NCBI RefSeq assembly: GCF_016097555.1
Contig: NC_054702.1
Coordinates: 69,068,195-69,132,194, forward strand
DNA from: Gigantopelta aegis
Lineage: Eukaryota > Mollusca > Gastropoda > Neomphalida > Peltospiridae
DNA: 64,000 nt
Direction of reading: 5' to 3'
Shown here: positions 35,752 to 48,500 of the stretch, piece by piece
Position numbering within the stretch: the first letter of the stretch is position 1
Layout of the letters: each line of letters opens with the position of its first letter
The notes under the pieces: generated by a model
Databases searched by the model: none
Told to the model about the DNA's origin: nothing
The model's input: the letters and a program-made list of their open reading frames with translations, nothing else
Translations under genes and position numbers: made by a program

Positions 35752-35970
35752 AGTTACTTTTTCAGCCATCTTTATTTGTTAGTGTAAAATAATGGTTTAT
35801 TTATCAAATGGATGGGAGAAAAAGCCTCGTCCCGGCTTGAAATTTCCACCACCTTGGGTGTATTTTTTCTATTTCACATGACCGCATATGATGGAGTCTT
35901 TTTCTCCTATCCATTTGATAAATAAACCATTATTTTACACTAACAAATAAAGATGGCTGAAAAAGTAACT
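35752..35970. repeat. Long near-perfect inverted repeat (73-bp arms, 73-bp loop)
   Basis: Arms 35752-35824 and 35898-35970 are reverse complements with a single mismatch by my reading. The loop is 35825-35897. No coding capacity. Confidence 0.9.
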
Positions 35971-36002
35971 ATATATCTGGACTGTAAGATTGAACCTTTT
36001 TG

Positions 36003-36250
36003 ATGGACCAATTGGGTTTTTCCCTGTCCCAACCTGGTATATTAAATACATGTATTGTCATATGAGTTGTCTGGTCTATGGAAAAAATGCATTCAAATGA
36101 ACCCTAGTTACTAATGTAAAACTCTTTATTAGATGAAGAATTATTAAGACTACTGTACATGTCAAAATTACCAAATGTTTGACATCCAATAATAGCTGAT
36201 GATTAACAGATCAATTTGCTCCAGTGGTGTCATTGAAATAAATTTTATTT
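36003..36250 (+). mobile_element. Diverged SINE-1, tail A
   Basis: Recognisable tail ('accaaatgtttgacatccaa', 'gtggtgtcatt') and a degraded core. Confidence 0.65.
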
Positions 36251-36270
36251 TAAACAATTTCCTACCCTGT

Positions 36271-36650
36271 CTTAAAGGGACATACCCTAGTTTTTAAACA
36301 CTACGGCATATTTTGTACTATTAGAGCCATTTTTTATAACTGAAATCATACCTTACTAAGATTTTATTGTTTAGTTTATTGATTTCTGTACATTCAGTGT
36401 TTTTGGTCATCCTGGTGTTTTAATATCACAGAATGCATTTCTCATATTTTTAAAAATGCATGAGCGTCTGAGAAGTATCAGTTATGGAGTCGAGCTTTAG
36501 TCTATTTTTAGAGAGTATTTCACCATTTCATTGTTACAGACTCATGTTTCACTCAATTGTAACTTTATCCAAATGTGTTACAGGTTTGTAGATTAACTAA
36601 ACTTAGTGTTAATTTTCACGGGTTGAAACTAGGGTCTGTCCCTTTAAAAC
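36271..36650. mobile_element. MITE with TTAAAGGGACA..ACCCTAGTTT ends
   Basis: Left TTAAAGGGACATACCCTAG and right CTAGGGTCTGTCCCTTTAA are inverted repeats about 375 bp apart. A TTAA target would suit a piggyBac-type element. The interior is non-coding. Confidence 0.75.
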
Positions 36651-37986
36651 AGATAGTTTCATTTAGTGGCATTTACAAACAGGTTCCACTGTCTATGCTC
36701 CAGTAATATGTTGGAGGTACGTACAGACTTTAATTACCAGAGGTAGAAGCATACGGTTTAACCATTATTATCAGATGTTTCTTACACAGGTGCCTTTAAA
36801 ACAGATAGTTTCATTTAGTGGCATTTACAAACAGGTTTCACTGTCTATGCTCCAGTAATATGTTGGAGGTACATACAGACTTTAATTACCAGAGGTAGAA
36901 GCATACGGTTTAACCATTATTATCAGATATTTCTTACACAGGTGCCTTTAAAACAGATAGTTTCATTTAGTGGCATTTACAAACAGGTTCCACTGTCTAT
37001 GCTCCAGTAATATGTTGGAGGTACGTACAGACTTTAATTACCAGAGGTAGAAGCATACGGTTTAACCATTATTATCAGATATTTCTTACACAGGTGCCTT
37101 TAAAACAGATAGTTTCATTTAGTGGCATTTACAAACAGGTTCCACTGTCTATGCTCCAGTAATATGTTGGAGGTACATACAGACTTTAATTACCAGAGGT
37201 AGAAGCATACGGTTTAACCATTATTATCAGATATTTCTTACACAGGTGCCTTTAAAACAGATAGTTTCATTTAGTGGCATTTACAAACAGGTTCCACTGT
37301 CTATGCTCCAGTAATATGTTGGAGGTACATACAGACTTACGGTTTAACCATTATTATCAGATATTTCTTACACAGGTGCCTTTAAAACAGATAGTTTCAT
37401 TTAGTGGCATTTACAAACAGGTTTCACTGTCTATGCTCCAGTAATATGTTGGAGGTACATACAGACTTTAATTACCAGAGGTAGAAGCATACAGTTTAAC
37501 CATTATTATCAGATGTTTCTTACACAGGTGCCTTTAAAACAGATAGTTTCATTTAGTGGCATTTACAAACAGGTTCCACTGTCTATGCTCCAGTAATATG
37601 TTGGAGGTACATACAGACTTTAATTACCAGAGGTAGAAGCATACGGTTTAACCATTATTATCAGATTTTTCTTACACAGGTGCCTTTAAAACAGATAGTT
37701 TCATTTAGTGGCATTTACAAACAGGTTCCACTGTCTATGCTCCAGTAATATGTTGGAGGTACATACAGACTTTAATTACCAGAGGTAGAAGCATACGGTT
37801 TAACCATTATTATCAGATATTTCTTACACAGGTGCCTTTAAAACAGATAGTTTCATTTAGTGGCATTTACAAACAGGTTCCACTGTCTATGCTCCAGTAA
37901 TATGTTGGAGGTACATGCAGACTTTAATTACCAGAGGTAGAAGCATACGGTTTAACCATTATTATCAGATGTTTCTTACACAGGTG
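36641..37986. repeat. 152-bp minisatellite, 9 copies
   Basis: Unit starts (cctttaaaacagatagtttc) lie at 36641, 36793, 36945, 37097, 37249, 37379, 37531, 37683 and 37835. Spacing is 152 bp except for the fifth copy (130 bp, a 22-bp deletion). Copies are nearly identical. The array begins exactly at the right end of the MITE above. Confidence 0.97.
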
Positions 37987-39349
37987 CCAGACTAAACCAG
38001 TTGATCAAGCTACTGGTTTGGTATTTGTCAGCAACTAGTCACGCTCTGATGATTTTCACATTGCGACCCACGGCTCAGGTTTTACTGTTGGCAATCAGTG
38101 ACATGCAAATAATCTTAATTACAAATGCTGGATTATCTGAACAGTAAGCCTAATATTCTAACACCAGTTTGCTAAATCAGTATTATGTGTTTTCAAGTGG
38201 GAAAATAGATCATGTTTCTATGATCTGTAACTGGTCACTGTTAACACTCAACTTGATAAACAGCTAGGTCATTAGTGAATGAAAGAAAAGAAGATAAATA
38301 ATAATTTTACTATAACAAAACTTAAAATATAAAAAGTTTATAATACTGTGTTTTGTGATGAAGACTATACAGTTTATATTTGTAAGTGTGTAGATATATA
38401 TATTATATTATAGGGTGGGAAGATGTATAAATATTTTTACTTTCATAGGTATATAATGAAAAGCTCAGAAAGTGACAGACTGATATACACACAGAAAAGA
38501 ACATTTATATATTTTCACAGATGTGAATAATAATTATTTTGCTCCAATTAAATACATAGATGAATTGTATTACTATGATCACTGATGTCTTGTAAGAATG
38601 ATATTGCTGATATTAAACCATGATCACTGGTATCAAATGATGATATTACTGATATCAAACCAAGATATCACTGATATTAGTTTTGCATTTTTAATAAGAA
38701 CATAAAAATAACATTTTACAATCATTAAAACATAACTATATCCATTGAATTGCAGGTAATTGCATACAAGTAATAAACGTTTTACATAATAAATGCATTA
38801 TCTGGATCTTGGAAGTCTACATATGAAGCAATAAATGAACCATTTCCAATAGCATAACAATTAAACAGCACAATTAACTAGTAATAGCTCTGTCACGTAA
38901 CAACAACAAGTCAACAATTATATCACAGACAAACCTGTGTAAAGCAGCCACCTGTGAGAATAATAACAGCTGGCCTTTATAATTAGTTGGCTAACTAACT
39001 AATAGATGTTAATTTAGACCACGTTTATTTGATTTTGATTAGGCCTCTAAAGCACCTGTTTGGTAATTAGAAATTATGTGGTAAATTAAATGATTATGGA
39101 GAATGGTAAGCTGGTCTCTTATCACAGGTGACTGTTTAATAGAGGTGGCTGCTTGAGCAGGTTTGGCTGTATTGATGTTATACTGTAGCACATGGCAACC
39201 AACAACAGATTTATTAATTATGCAATGCAATCTCCATGCCTGTGTAATAACACTACCCAGTAATCTAAATCATATACCTACAGTCCATGACCATCATAAT
39301 CCTATTAGTCATAACGTTTCTACACAATCGCAATGATTATTTTCTTATA
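37987..39349. other. No gene seen
   Basis: AT-rich; includes clustered 'actgatatcaaa'-type short repeats at 38578-38680. No exon-like segment. Confidence 0.45.
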
Positions 39350-39775
39350 CCAGCCTAGGTGACATACGTTAGTGGTTAATTCAGCTATCGGTTAATAGAT
39401 ACTGGGTTCACTCCCAAGTACCAGCTCCAACAGAGAGCAAATGCATAGGTGTCGGAAGATGGCAGCAACTGGAGGGGGTGGGGCACTTATTAAATGCAAG
39501 TTCATACTGTGCATATTGTGGCCACTCAGTTTTACAGTTGGGGTGTGTGTGTGTGTGTGTGCAGTGCTCCCCTGACCCCCCCCCCCCCCCCCATTTCTGA
39601 CACCTATGAAATGTTAACAACTTGATGGGTAGGCGTAAAGTCACTACACACTACATTGACTTCTCTTTTACTAACCACTACTAACTAACCAACTCACTGT
39701 CCTGTACAGATAACCCAGGTAGCTGAGGTTTGTGCCCATGGCAGTGTGTGTTTGAACCTTAATTAAATGTTGTGA
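39350..39775 (+). mobile_element. SINE-2 split by a MITE
   Basis: Head side at 39350-39440 ('gttagtggttaattcagc', 'actgggttcactccc') and 3' side at 39612-39775 ('gatgggtaggcgtaaag', 'ttgaaccttaatt') belong to one SINE-2. The MITE at 39444-39608 sits between them. Confidence 0.72.
39444..39608. mobile_element. MITE with TIR CATAGGTGTC(G/A)GAA and (GT)n/(C)n interior
   Basis: CATAGGTGTCGGAA at the left pairs with TTTCTGACACCTATG at the right. The interior holds (GT)n and a (C)16 run. Confidence 0.75.
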
Positions 39776-39962
39776 CTAAAGGTTTTGATTTACTTAATAA
39801 TTTTAACATCATAATAGTATTTTATGCATGTAGGTTTTTTCTATACCGAAATAAATAAATGATCACACAAATAGTAACAGCAAATAGAGACTGTAACCAA
39901 AACTTTCAAACCATATATATTGTGAGAACTTGACCATGTTACTCGGGCACAGTGGAGCAGGG

Positions 39963-40012
<50 letters not shown>

Positions 40013-40018
40013 GTGCTG

Positions 40019-41854
40019 GGGGAGCTCTAGCTCTAGCCTCCCCCCAATAATTTTGAATCAAAAATATTATTGGTAGTAAATCTTAAGGCAGAGATGAATT
40101 TTACTTGTGGAATGCAGGAAATTGCATTTCAGGACAACTAGTTTTATAAATTTTACTGGGGAGCATACCCCCACCGCACCCCTCTAGAAACTTTTTTTTG
40201 CGCCCTTGATCTCAGTCACTCCAATGTCTACTTGCTTCTGCCATGCCTGTTATTGGCAGTCAATTCAACACTACTGACATTACAACTTTGTATGAAATAC
40301 AGACATTATTGTGCTAGTAATTAATTGAATTTGGTTTACAATTCCATGCATTCCCTTATTTTCCATCAGTATTCTTTACAATGATCAGCAACCACCATTT
40401 TCCTATTTTGTGATTTAATTTTCATCTTACATGTATTTTATGAACTAAATCTGATAAAACACACTACAATAATTATGACACAATAATTTATTTTAGTGTT
40501 ATTACAAAGTATTATATATATAAAGTATTGTTTAGTAATCAATCTGTTGACTATGTTTAAAACAACAGCAGTTAAATAAGTTGTTAGTTTTAGTGCCAAT
40601 ATATTACACTGAAATAATATGGAATATGTATCTATTATTTAATATCATGAAATTTAAATTAAAACTTATTTTTTTTAACTGGCTTCTAAATAATTTTAGT
40701 ATATTTATTCATTCATTAGGATTTTTTTAAATGTTGCCTTATTTATTGTAAATATTCACCAATATAAAGAATTATATTAGTAATATAAAGAAACAATATA
40801 ATATGGACATCTAAACTAACAGTAAACAAAATGATCAGGGTGAAAAGAAACAATAAAATATACATCACTGAACAAATAAACACATAATAAATCTATTTAC
40901 AACAAATTATAATTAATACAATTTTGTTTTCTTTGAAAACAAAAACAAAATAAAGAAAAACATGAGCGATAACTAAACTCAACGTCAAAATAATGACAGT
41001 TATTTTATAAAGGACAAATGATGCTGAACAGTTTGAATAAAAATCAAATATTCTAAATGATACACATTGAAATATATAATTTAACTGACTAAATTATCTT
41101 ATTGTACATGTATATATGTCAGCTTTATAGCCAATATAGACCCCAAACAACTGAAAAGACATCTGTGAGAACACACAAAATAAAACAAAAAAAAACCTCC
41201 AAAAGAATACCAAAATGTTTATTTGTAATAACTCAGTCTGTAAAAGACATTTGCTATAACTCAGTCTGTATACCGTAGTTCTTTGCAATAACTCGGTGGT
41301 GAAATTTCTCTTGCTTTTAATATTATTTTTTCAAGTGTTCCTTTTTTGCTATTAAGGTCTATTTTTCTTTTTTTATTCTGACATCTATCACACTAATGTA
41401 TTTCCTTTCATTTCTCCAACGACCCATACCAGTTCTATTCTGTCAAATCACTGTTTTTTGTTTGGTAACTGTACCACACATTTGTATTCCATTATCTTTG
41501 CTGTAGGCATAAACTGACAATAATTATGGACAATAATAAAGTATGAACCAGAATATGGATAAAAACTGGCCAATCAGATGATTGCAATTCTGGCCCCTCT
41601 GATAAATATGAACACACAATAATAATTCTACCATCTAACATTAAATAATAATAATACGATCTAACATTAAATAACAATGATGTGAGACCAAACATCCAGT
41701 ATGTGAGATCAGTGCACTATTTTCAAGTGCTTAGAAGGCAAATAGTTTTTAAAAAACTAACAAAATTCAACTGCAAAGCAAATCTAAATACAAACAATTG
41801 CTATGCGAATGATACACGTAAATGAAAAAAAAAAGAAAACAAGATATATAGTCA
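40019..41854. other. No gene seen
   Basis: A (GT)n run lies at 39965-40015. The rest is AT-rich with no supportable exon. Confidence 0.45.
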
Positions 41855-42071
41855 TATTTTCTATAGCAAATAAACAGAAAGTTGTAAGACCATATATTGT
41901 GTAGTGTACATTTTCTATAGCAACTAACAGAAACCTGTAAGGCCATTTATAGTGTAGTATATATTTTCTATAGCAAATAAACAGAAAGCTGTAAGGCCAT
42001 ATATAGTGTAGTGTACATTTTCTATAGCAAATAAACAGAAAGCTGTAAGGCCATATATAGTATAGTACACA
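41855..42071. repeat. About 54-bp tandem repeat, 4 copies
   Basis: Copies of attttctatagcaaataaac plus agaaagctgtaaggccatat start at 41855, 41910, 41963 and 42017. The repeat opens a - strand frame (41784-42113) that is not a gene. Confidence 0.9.
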
Positions 42072-43074
42072 TAATATTACTAGCTGCCTGCCATTAAACT
42101 CAGTCAATAGCAATTATAATTTAATGATACACTGAAAACATCCAGTATTTGTAAATAAAAACAGCAAAAAAAAAATCTAATAATGAGTTTAATGGCTGGT
42201 TTATCTTGTTAATTTCCTACTAATCATTTCATTTCATGCTTTTAAATTCTAACTCTTATTATTGTTGGATACTTCATTTTAACTGCTGCAAAATAAAGCT
42301 GATATTTTAGAACAATATAATGTTGCGAAATTTCATTACAAAGCACTGCAAAACGAATTTTTGCTAAAAACTGCGTTGAGCTTTCACAATGTTTATTTTA
42401 AAAATGTAGCATGAATCATAAATGAAATATAAACAAAATGTAACATTTGATAACTATAAAGTCATTATTAATTGCAGAATATGAAACATTATGAATGTGC
42501 ATGGCACAGATCATTAATAAATGTTCAAAAGTAAGGTTCTAATTTTAAATGTTTGAAACTAAAGTAAAAAAAACTCCAACAATTCCTCACAATTAAATGT
42601 CTCACCTACCATAAAACGTTTCAGTGCACAGTGATGAACATCCATCGGTGCAACTACAAACCAAGTTTCATTGACTTAAGAGTTATAACTTGTGAGAAAC
42701 TGATCAATATGTGAAACTTTAACGTTAAACTTTAACACAAAGTTGACGCCACCAAAACCACTCCTGCTAGAAAAGTAATACATGTACCTATTTCTCATCT
42801 TTTTATTTCCTAAACGTGAGACAAAAAATCTAACAATACAAGTTATTCCAGAACTGTATTTAACATTAACAACAAATTATTAGAACATCATGAAAGGCAT
42901 GATGTAGTAATGGTTCCATTGATGAATTTAAAACCATAAAAACTGTTTTAAAAAACAACAACCTGTGTTAGAACCATAGTTGAATTTGAATTTGCTATAA
43001 AAGAAATCTTGCATTACAGTAATCCAGTGACAGATGTTGACACTATGTTGCAGGAATCTTAGGTACCATCCTTA
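42072..43074. other. No gene seen
   Basis: AT-rich intergenic DNA without supportable features. Confidence 0.45.
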
Positions 43075-43728
43075 CAGACAATGAATGGCTTGTACGTGGG
43101 GATCCCACCACTATTTTATCCAACAAATATAGTTCCATTCAGACAATGAATGGCTTGTACGTGGGGATCCCACCACTATTTTATCCAACAAATATAGTTC
43201 CATTCAGACAATGAATGGCTTGTACGTGGGGATCCCACCACTATTTTATCCAACAAATATAGTTCCATTCAGACAATGAATGGCTTGTACGTGGGGATCC
43301 CACCACTATTTTATCCAACAAATATAGTTCCATTCAGACAATGAATGGCTTGTACGTGGGGATCCCACCACTATTTTATCCAACAAATATAGTTCCATTC
43401 AGACAATGAATGGCTTGTACGTGGGGATCCCACCACTATTTTCATCCAACAAATATAGTTCCATTCAGACAATGAATGGCTTGTACGTGAGGATCCCACC
43501 ACTATTTCATCCAACAAATATAGTTCCATTCAGACAATGAATGGCTTATACGTGGGGATCCCACCACTTATATTCATCCAACAAATATAGTTCCATTCAG
43601 ACAATGAATGGCTTGTACATGAGGATCCCACCACTATTTCATCCAACAAATATAGTTCCATTCAGACAATGAATGGCTTGTACGTGGGGATCCCACCACT
43701 ATTTCATCCAAAAAATATAGTTCCATTG
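43075..43728. repeat. 65-bp minisatellite, 10 copies
   Basis: The unit cagacaatgaatggcttgta plus cgtggggatcccaccactat and so on starts at 43075 and repeats every 65-67 bp. The first five copies look identical and the later ones carry small changes, suggesting recent expansion at the left end. Confidence 0.97.
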
Positions 43729-43936
43729 AAATGAGTGCCTCTTTTCTTCAGTTTATTTTCTTGGAATAAGAATTAGGTTATGTAGTAGTGAAAGGGAGTC
43801 CAAGTCACATAATTATTGTGAAAAAAACAAGGTTGATTCCTGCATCTAGAACTCAACGCCATATGTGTAGTATGTTGCCTATCTACTGAAGTTTAATAAG
43901 AGTTGCTTCCCTTGTCAGACCCTTCAAAGTAAAGAG

Positions 43937-44150
43937 TGGTAAGGTTGGTAGGTACTGGGTTTGCAGCCCGTTACCGGCTCCCACCCAGAGCAAGTTTTAA
44001 TGACTCAGTGGGTAGGTGTAAGACCACTACATCCTCTTCTCTCTCACTAACAACTAACCCACTGTCCTGGACATACAGCCCAGATAGGACAGCGTGCTTG
44101 AACCTTAATTTGATAAAAGCACGAAAATTAGTTGAAATGAAATGAGTGGT
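43937..44150 (+). mobile_element. SINE-2, head truncated
   Basis: 'ggtaggtactgggtttgcag', 'gtgggtaggtgtaagaccac', 'cttgaaccttaattt'. It ends in 'gttgaaatgaaatg'. Confidence 0.82.
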
Positions 44151-44464
44151 AATATTTTGAACAGCAAGACTTAGTGGTGAACTTGTTATTTGATTTGTTT
44201 AGTAGAATATTGTCACAGGGGGCAACTCTCTTCTTCTATGGTAGAAAGATAAACATTGTTTTGCTGCTTTAATTGTTACACAGATTCATGTTTGTAAAAA
44301 CAACAGTGGTGAGATACCTGCACCCCATGTGTGTCTCTGCCCCGGATTAGGCCCCTGGCCTCCAGAGGCCGAACCTTGGGACGGACATGTTTGAAACCCT
44401 CGTGGTATATGAGCATGTTAAAATATTATCGCATCGCACCATGTGTGTGTAGTATACCACCAGA

Positions 44465-44630
44465 ATAACACAACTGGATAGGTGTCTCACTAAAAACTAA
44501 CAAGCAGTCATCTACCATTGTCCCGTACAGAATAGCTCAGATTAATGAGGTCTGTGCTCAGGATTACAAACTTCAATCTTAAATGAATATAAACATGGAA
44601 ATAAATTACTATTGAAAATGAAGTGAAAAA
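44465..44630 (+). mobile_element. Old SINE-2 fragment
   Basis: Weak matches to the middle and 3' parts ('tgtcccgtacagaatagctc', 'aatcttaaatgaatataaac'). Confidence 0.4.
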
Positions 44631-45076
44631 CAGTAACTGGTTGCTATAAATGATACATTACACTCTTATAAGTCGACCGCCCAAGTTATAAAATAATTTT
44701 TTGGTGAAAACAAATTTGATTGATAGGCAAAGATATATGGTAGGTATGTCCCTTCCATAACAAATGTACATGTATTTTATATTTGTTTGTAAGTGTCTTT
44801 GGTGTCCTCTATAGATAGCTTCAGCTGCAACAGACATTTTCTCATGAACAATGGAATACCATGATGTTTATAAATTATTCCATAATATTAAACTAATGTT
44901 TTATTTTTTTATTTTATCCAATTTTAAAAAATAATTTACCATACAAAATGAATATCCAACAATCGACATTTTGTAGATGGATTACATGCAACTGGTTTTG
45001 TCCATAATGTGCAATCCACATTAAAATGAATTTATGAAAATAGATAACTTATGATAAAAACATGATGTATGTAAAC

Positions 45077-45082
45077 TTTATT
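45077..45082 (-). terminator. Candidate poly(A) signal of NELL
   Basis: AATAAA on the - strand about 390 nt after the stop, in AT-rich sequence. Other signals further on are possible. Confidence 0.4.
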
Positions 45083-45467
45083 CAATCATGTATAAAACAG
45101 AACCAGATTTTTTTTTGTGTGTGACATTTTAGCATGAAATACCTATTTAAAATGAGAAGAAAAAACAGAAAAAATCATAATGGTTGTGTCATAATTTTGA
45201 CAATCACAAACATTCTTCATTTTACCACCAATTTTTTTTACTAATTATTTCATGAATATAAAACAAGCTACTGAGTCTGAATAAAAAAAACTAATTTAAT
45301 TATGCAAGTTTGTATATTGTAAATGTTTACAGTGTATGTATTCATATAAAAAGCATTTTCTTAAAAAAAATAAAAATAATAATCTACAGCTATAATCATG
45401 ATTTTGAACATGTAATAAACTGGTTGTTGCTGGTGCTGTGTAGTTCTCTCTGTCTCTGGCACTTGGT

Positions 45468-45560
45468 CTATCCCAGTGTAATCTGGTTCACCGGGTCCAC
45501 GGGAGGGAGACCTTTTTCGGCAGAACAAGTCTGGTTAAAGGAGCAACATATGTGGCCAGC
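45468..45560 (-). CDS. NELL: NELL exon G: C-terminus and stop
   Basis: Acceptor TCTATTCCAG|GCTGGC. 30 residues, [12 protein letters not shown]…, ending in TAG (45470-45468). G-H-I-C-C-S is the conserved close of NELL proteins. The tail after it is longer than in vertebrates. Confidence 0.9.
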   Translation of the reverse strand, partial: AGHICCSFNQTCSAEKGLPPVDPVNQITLG

Positions 45561-48500
45561 CTGGAATAGAAAAGTCCGAGTGTAATACACATACATTGTA
45601 TTAACAAAATGATGGAAAAATAAAATACCAATGATACAAAGTTTGACAGTTAAATAAGGAGTATACAGACCTATAGTCCATCCCATCATTCTATAAAAAT
45701 GTTTTTTTGCTATTAATTTCAATTTTGTTTGATGTACAATAAAAGTAAAAGTGTTTTAAAAATAAAAAAAAGCATCCTATTTTTGTGTGTAATTTACAAA
45801 TATATTGGCTCAGAAATAAATAACTTGTAGTAAATTTCATAGTATGAAAAAAGGCATTCCCTATGGGACGGACTATACGCATGCATTCAGAAATTTGTCA
45901 GTATCTGTGAAATGAGTAACCTTAGAAATGAAAATCTACCATCTTCTGTGACCAGAGCCCCGTTCCACAAAGCGATGTTAGTGCCAAGATCACGGTAAGT
46001 GCATATGTTAGCTGTCCAGTTACGGTGATCTTAGAGCTAAGATCGCTTCGTGGAATGGGGTCCAGGTGGTTAAGCCATCAGACTTAAGGCTTGTAGGTAT
46101 TGGGTTCACGTTGTAGTACTGGCTGCCACTCACAGTGAGTTTTTAATAGGTCAGTGAAAGAATGTAAGGCCAGTATACTGATTTCTCTCCCACTAACTGA
46201 CTGCTAATAACTAACCATTCAATCCTGTGCTAGAGAGACAGCCCAGATAGCCAAACTGTGCACCCAGAACAGAATGCTTACATTTTTGTTAAAAATAAGC
46301 ATTAAAAAATCAAGTTGAAATGAATAAAAGAATGGATGGATGGATGGATGGATGGATGGATGATAGATGGATGATGGATGAATGGATAGATGGATGAATG
46401 GATGGTTTGGATGGATGGATGGATGGATGGATGGATGGATGGATGGATGGAATGGATGGATGGATGGATGGATGGATGGGTGGTTTGGATGGGTGGTTTG
46501 GATGGATGGATGGATGGATGGATGGATGGGTGGTTTGAATGGATGCATGGATGGATGGGTGGTTTGGATGGATGGATGGACAGACAGACAGACGGACGGA
46601 CGAATGAGAAATGTTTGAAACATTTATGAATAAATAAATGAAACTATTACCAGTAGACAATGAATTATGAACAGAAAATCACCATTTAGAAACCATTTTT
46701 ATAATTATGTAAAATAAATATTAAAAGTAAAAGATGTGAAACCTTACCATACATTCACAGGACGTGCAGGGGTCCGTGTTGAGCACCCAGCTGTCCCCGT
46801 GTCCGTACGTGTGTCCGCGGTACATGCAGGTGTCCATGGAGTGGTCGAGTCCCCCGATCCCGATGTGTGGGCTCAGACACGGGTTGTCATCGATACAGCG
46901 CGGGCAGCAGTCGCCCTTCTCCTGCACCATGTTCTGACACGCTGCGGAGGGACACTCAATAGGCCAGCAGTCCACCTCGCCATGCTGAAATCATGAAAAA
47001 CAGCACCAATTATAGTAGGTTAATGAACTGAGTAACTGTTTGTCTATATCCATTGGTTTGTTCATTTATTTATTTATCCATCCATTCACCCACCCATTCA
47101 TCTATCCATCTTTCCATTTGTTCATCCACCCACTCATCCTCCCACCAACCCATCCATCCATCCACATACCAACCTTGAACCCACCCACCCATCTATTTAT
47201 CCATCCGTCTACCAATACTTCCATCCATCCATCTTTTTATTCATCCTTCCATCAATCCATCTTTTTATTCATCCATCTATCCATACATCCATCCACAAAC
47301 CAATCTCTAACCCATACATTCATCTATCCATTCATCAACAAACCACCAACTCTATACCCATCCATCCACAAACCACCCATCCATCTTTCCATCCATCCAC
47401 AAACCAATCCATGCATCCATCCAACCCAGAACCCTGACAGCAAATCCACCTACATGTATTCCTTCTACGTATCTATCCATTAAAAGAACAAAAAAACTAA
47501 AAATAATCATCTTTATTACTGTGTACTAGAAGAATATAGAGCATCAGTTATTACCAGACATTCACAGGTTTGACACTGGAAGATCCACTGTTCTCCATTC
47601 TGCATGAGCAGCTCAAACTCCTGATGTTGGCACTGAGCAGACTGGTTGCAGTGGGGGCAACAGTCGTAGTCAACATCGGCCTGGGAACAGTCACAGGCCA
47701 TCTTGTGGCAAGTAGCTACACCAGCCTGTGAAAAACAACACATGTATGTAATGAATAAACAAGAGAGAATTAGACCTAACACTTCTGCCAATTCATATCA
47801 TACTTTCAAGGTGTTCATTCATTCAATCATCTGTCCACTCATTCTTGAGGTTGCAATACCAGCCTCGATGGCGTTGTGGTTAAGCCATCAGACATAAGGC
47901 TGGTAGGTACCGGGTTCACAGCCTGGTACAGCTCCCACCCAGAGTGAGTTTTAACGACTCAATGGGTAGGTGTAAGTCCACTACACCCTCTTCTCTCTCA
48001 CTAACCACTAACAAACTAAGCCCCAAAATAAGTTGAAAAGAAAGGAGATTTCAATACCTTTAAAAGAGTTGGACTGTGACAGATATAAAGGGTTATTCAT
48101 GATGACCTCCTAAAGAACTTTAAAAAAAATTATCTTTTTTTTGGTTGTAATTATGAAACTGACATCGGGGGGGGGGGGGGGGGGGGGTGGGGGGTGGGGG
48201 GAGAAGAAAAATTATTGACAGAAATTGTTTTCTTTTTCTTTGACCAAAAATATATTGTGGAGTATCATGAAAGATAGCTGGTTGAAGAATCATGAGTCAA
48301 TCACCACCTCTTGAGATACATGTACCACCAAGATAAATCAAAGTGCAGCAATATCTGGCCAAGTGGGCACATCTGTCAATAAGTCACCTCTTCAATCTCA
48401 AATCCAAAGCATTTAATTAATATAGTACAAACTGACCGGTATTAAGTAGCCACCTGTTCTAAAGTTGAACCACTAGAGCACATTAATTAATTAATCATTG

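Noticed and set aside
36641..37986. CRISPR-like regular array
   Set aside because: The whole 152-bp unit repeats without variable spacers, in an animal genome; it is a minisatellite.
41784..42113. 109-aa - strand open frame
   Set aside because: Generated by the 54-bp tandem repeat.
46219..46660. Open frames rich in H-P-S-I or M-D-G-W
   Set aside because: All from the (ATGG)n array; open in several frames at once.
47040..47483. 147-aa + strand open frame
   Set aside because: From the (CCAT)n array in a NELL intron.
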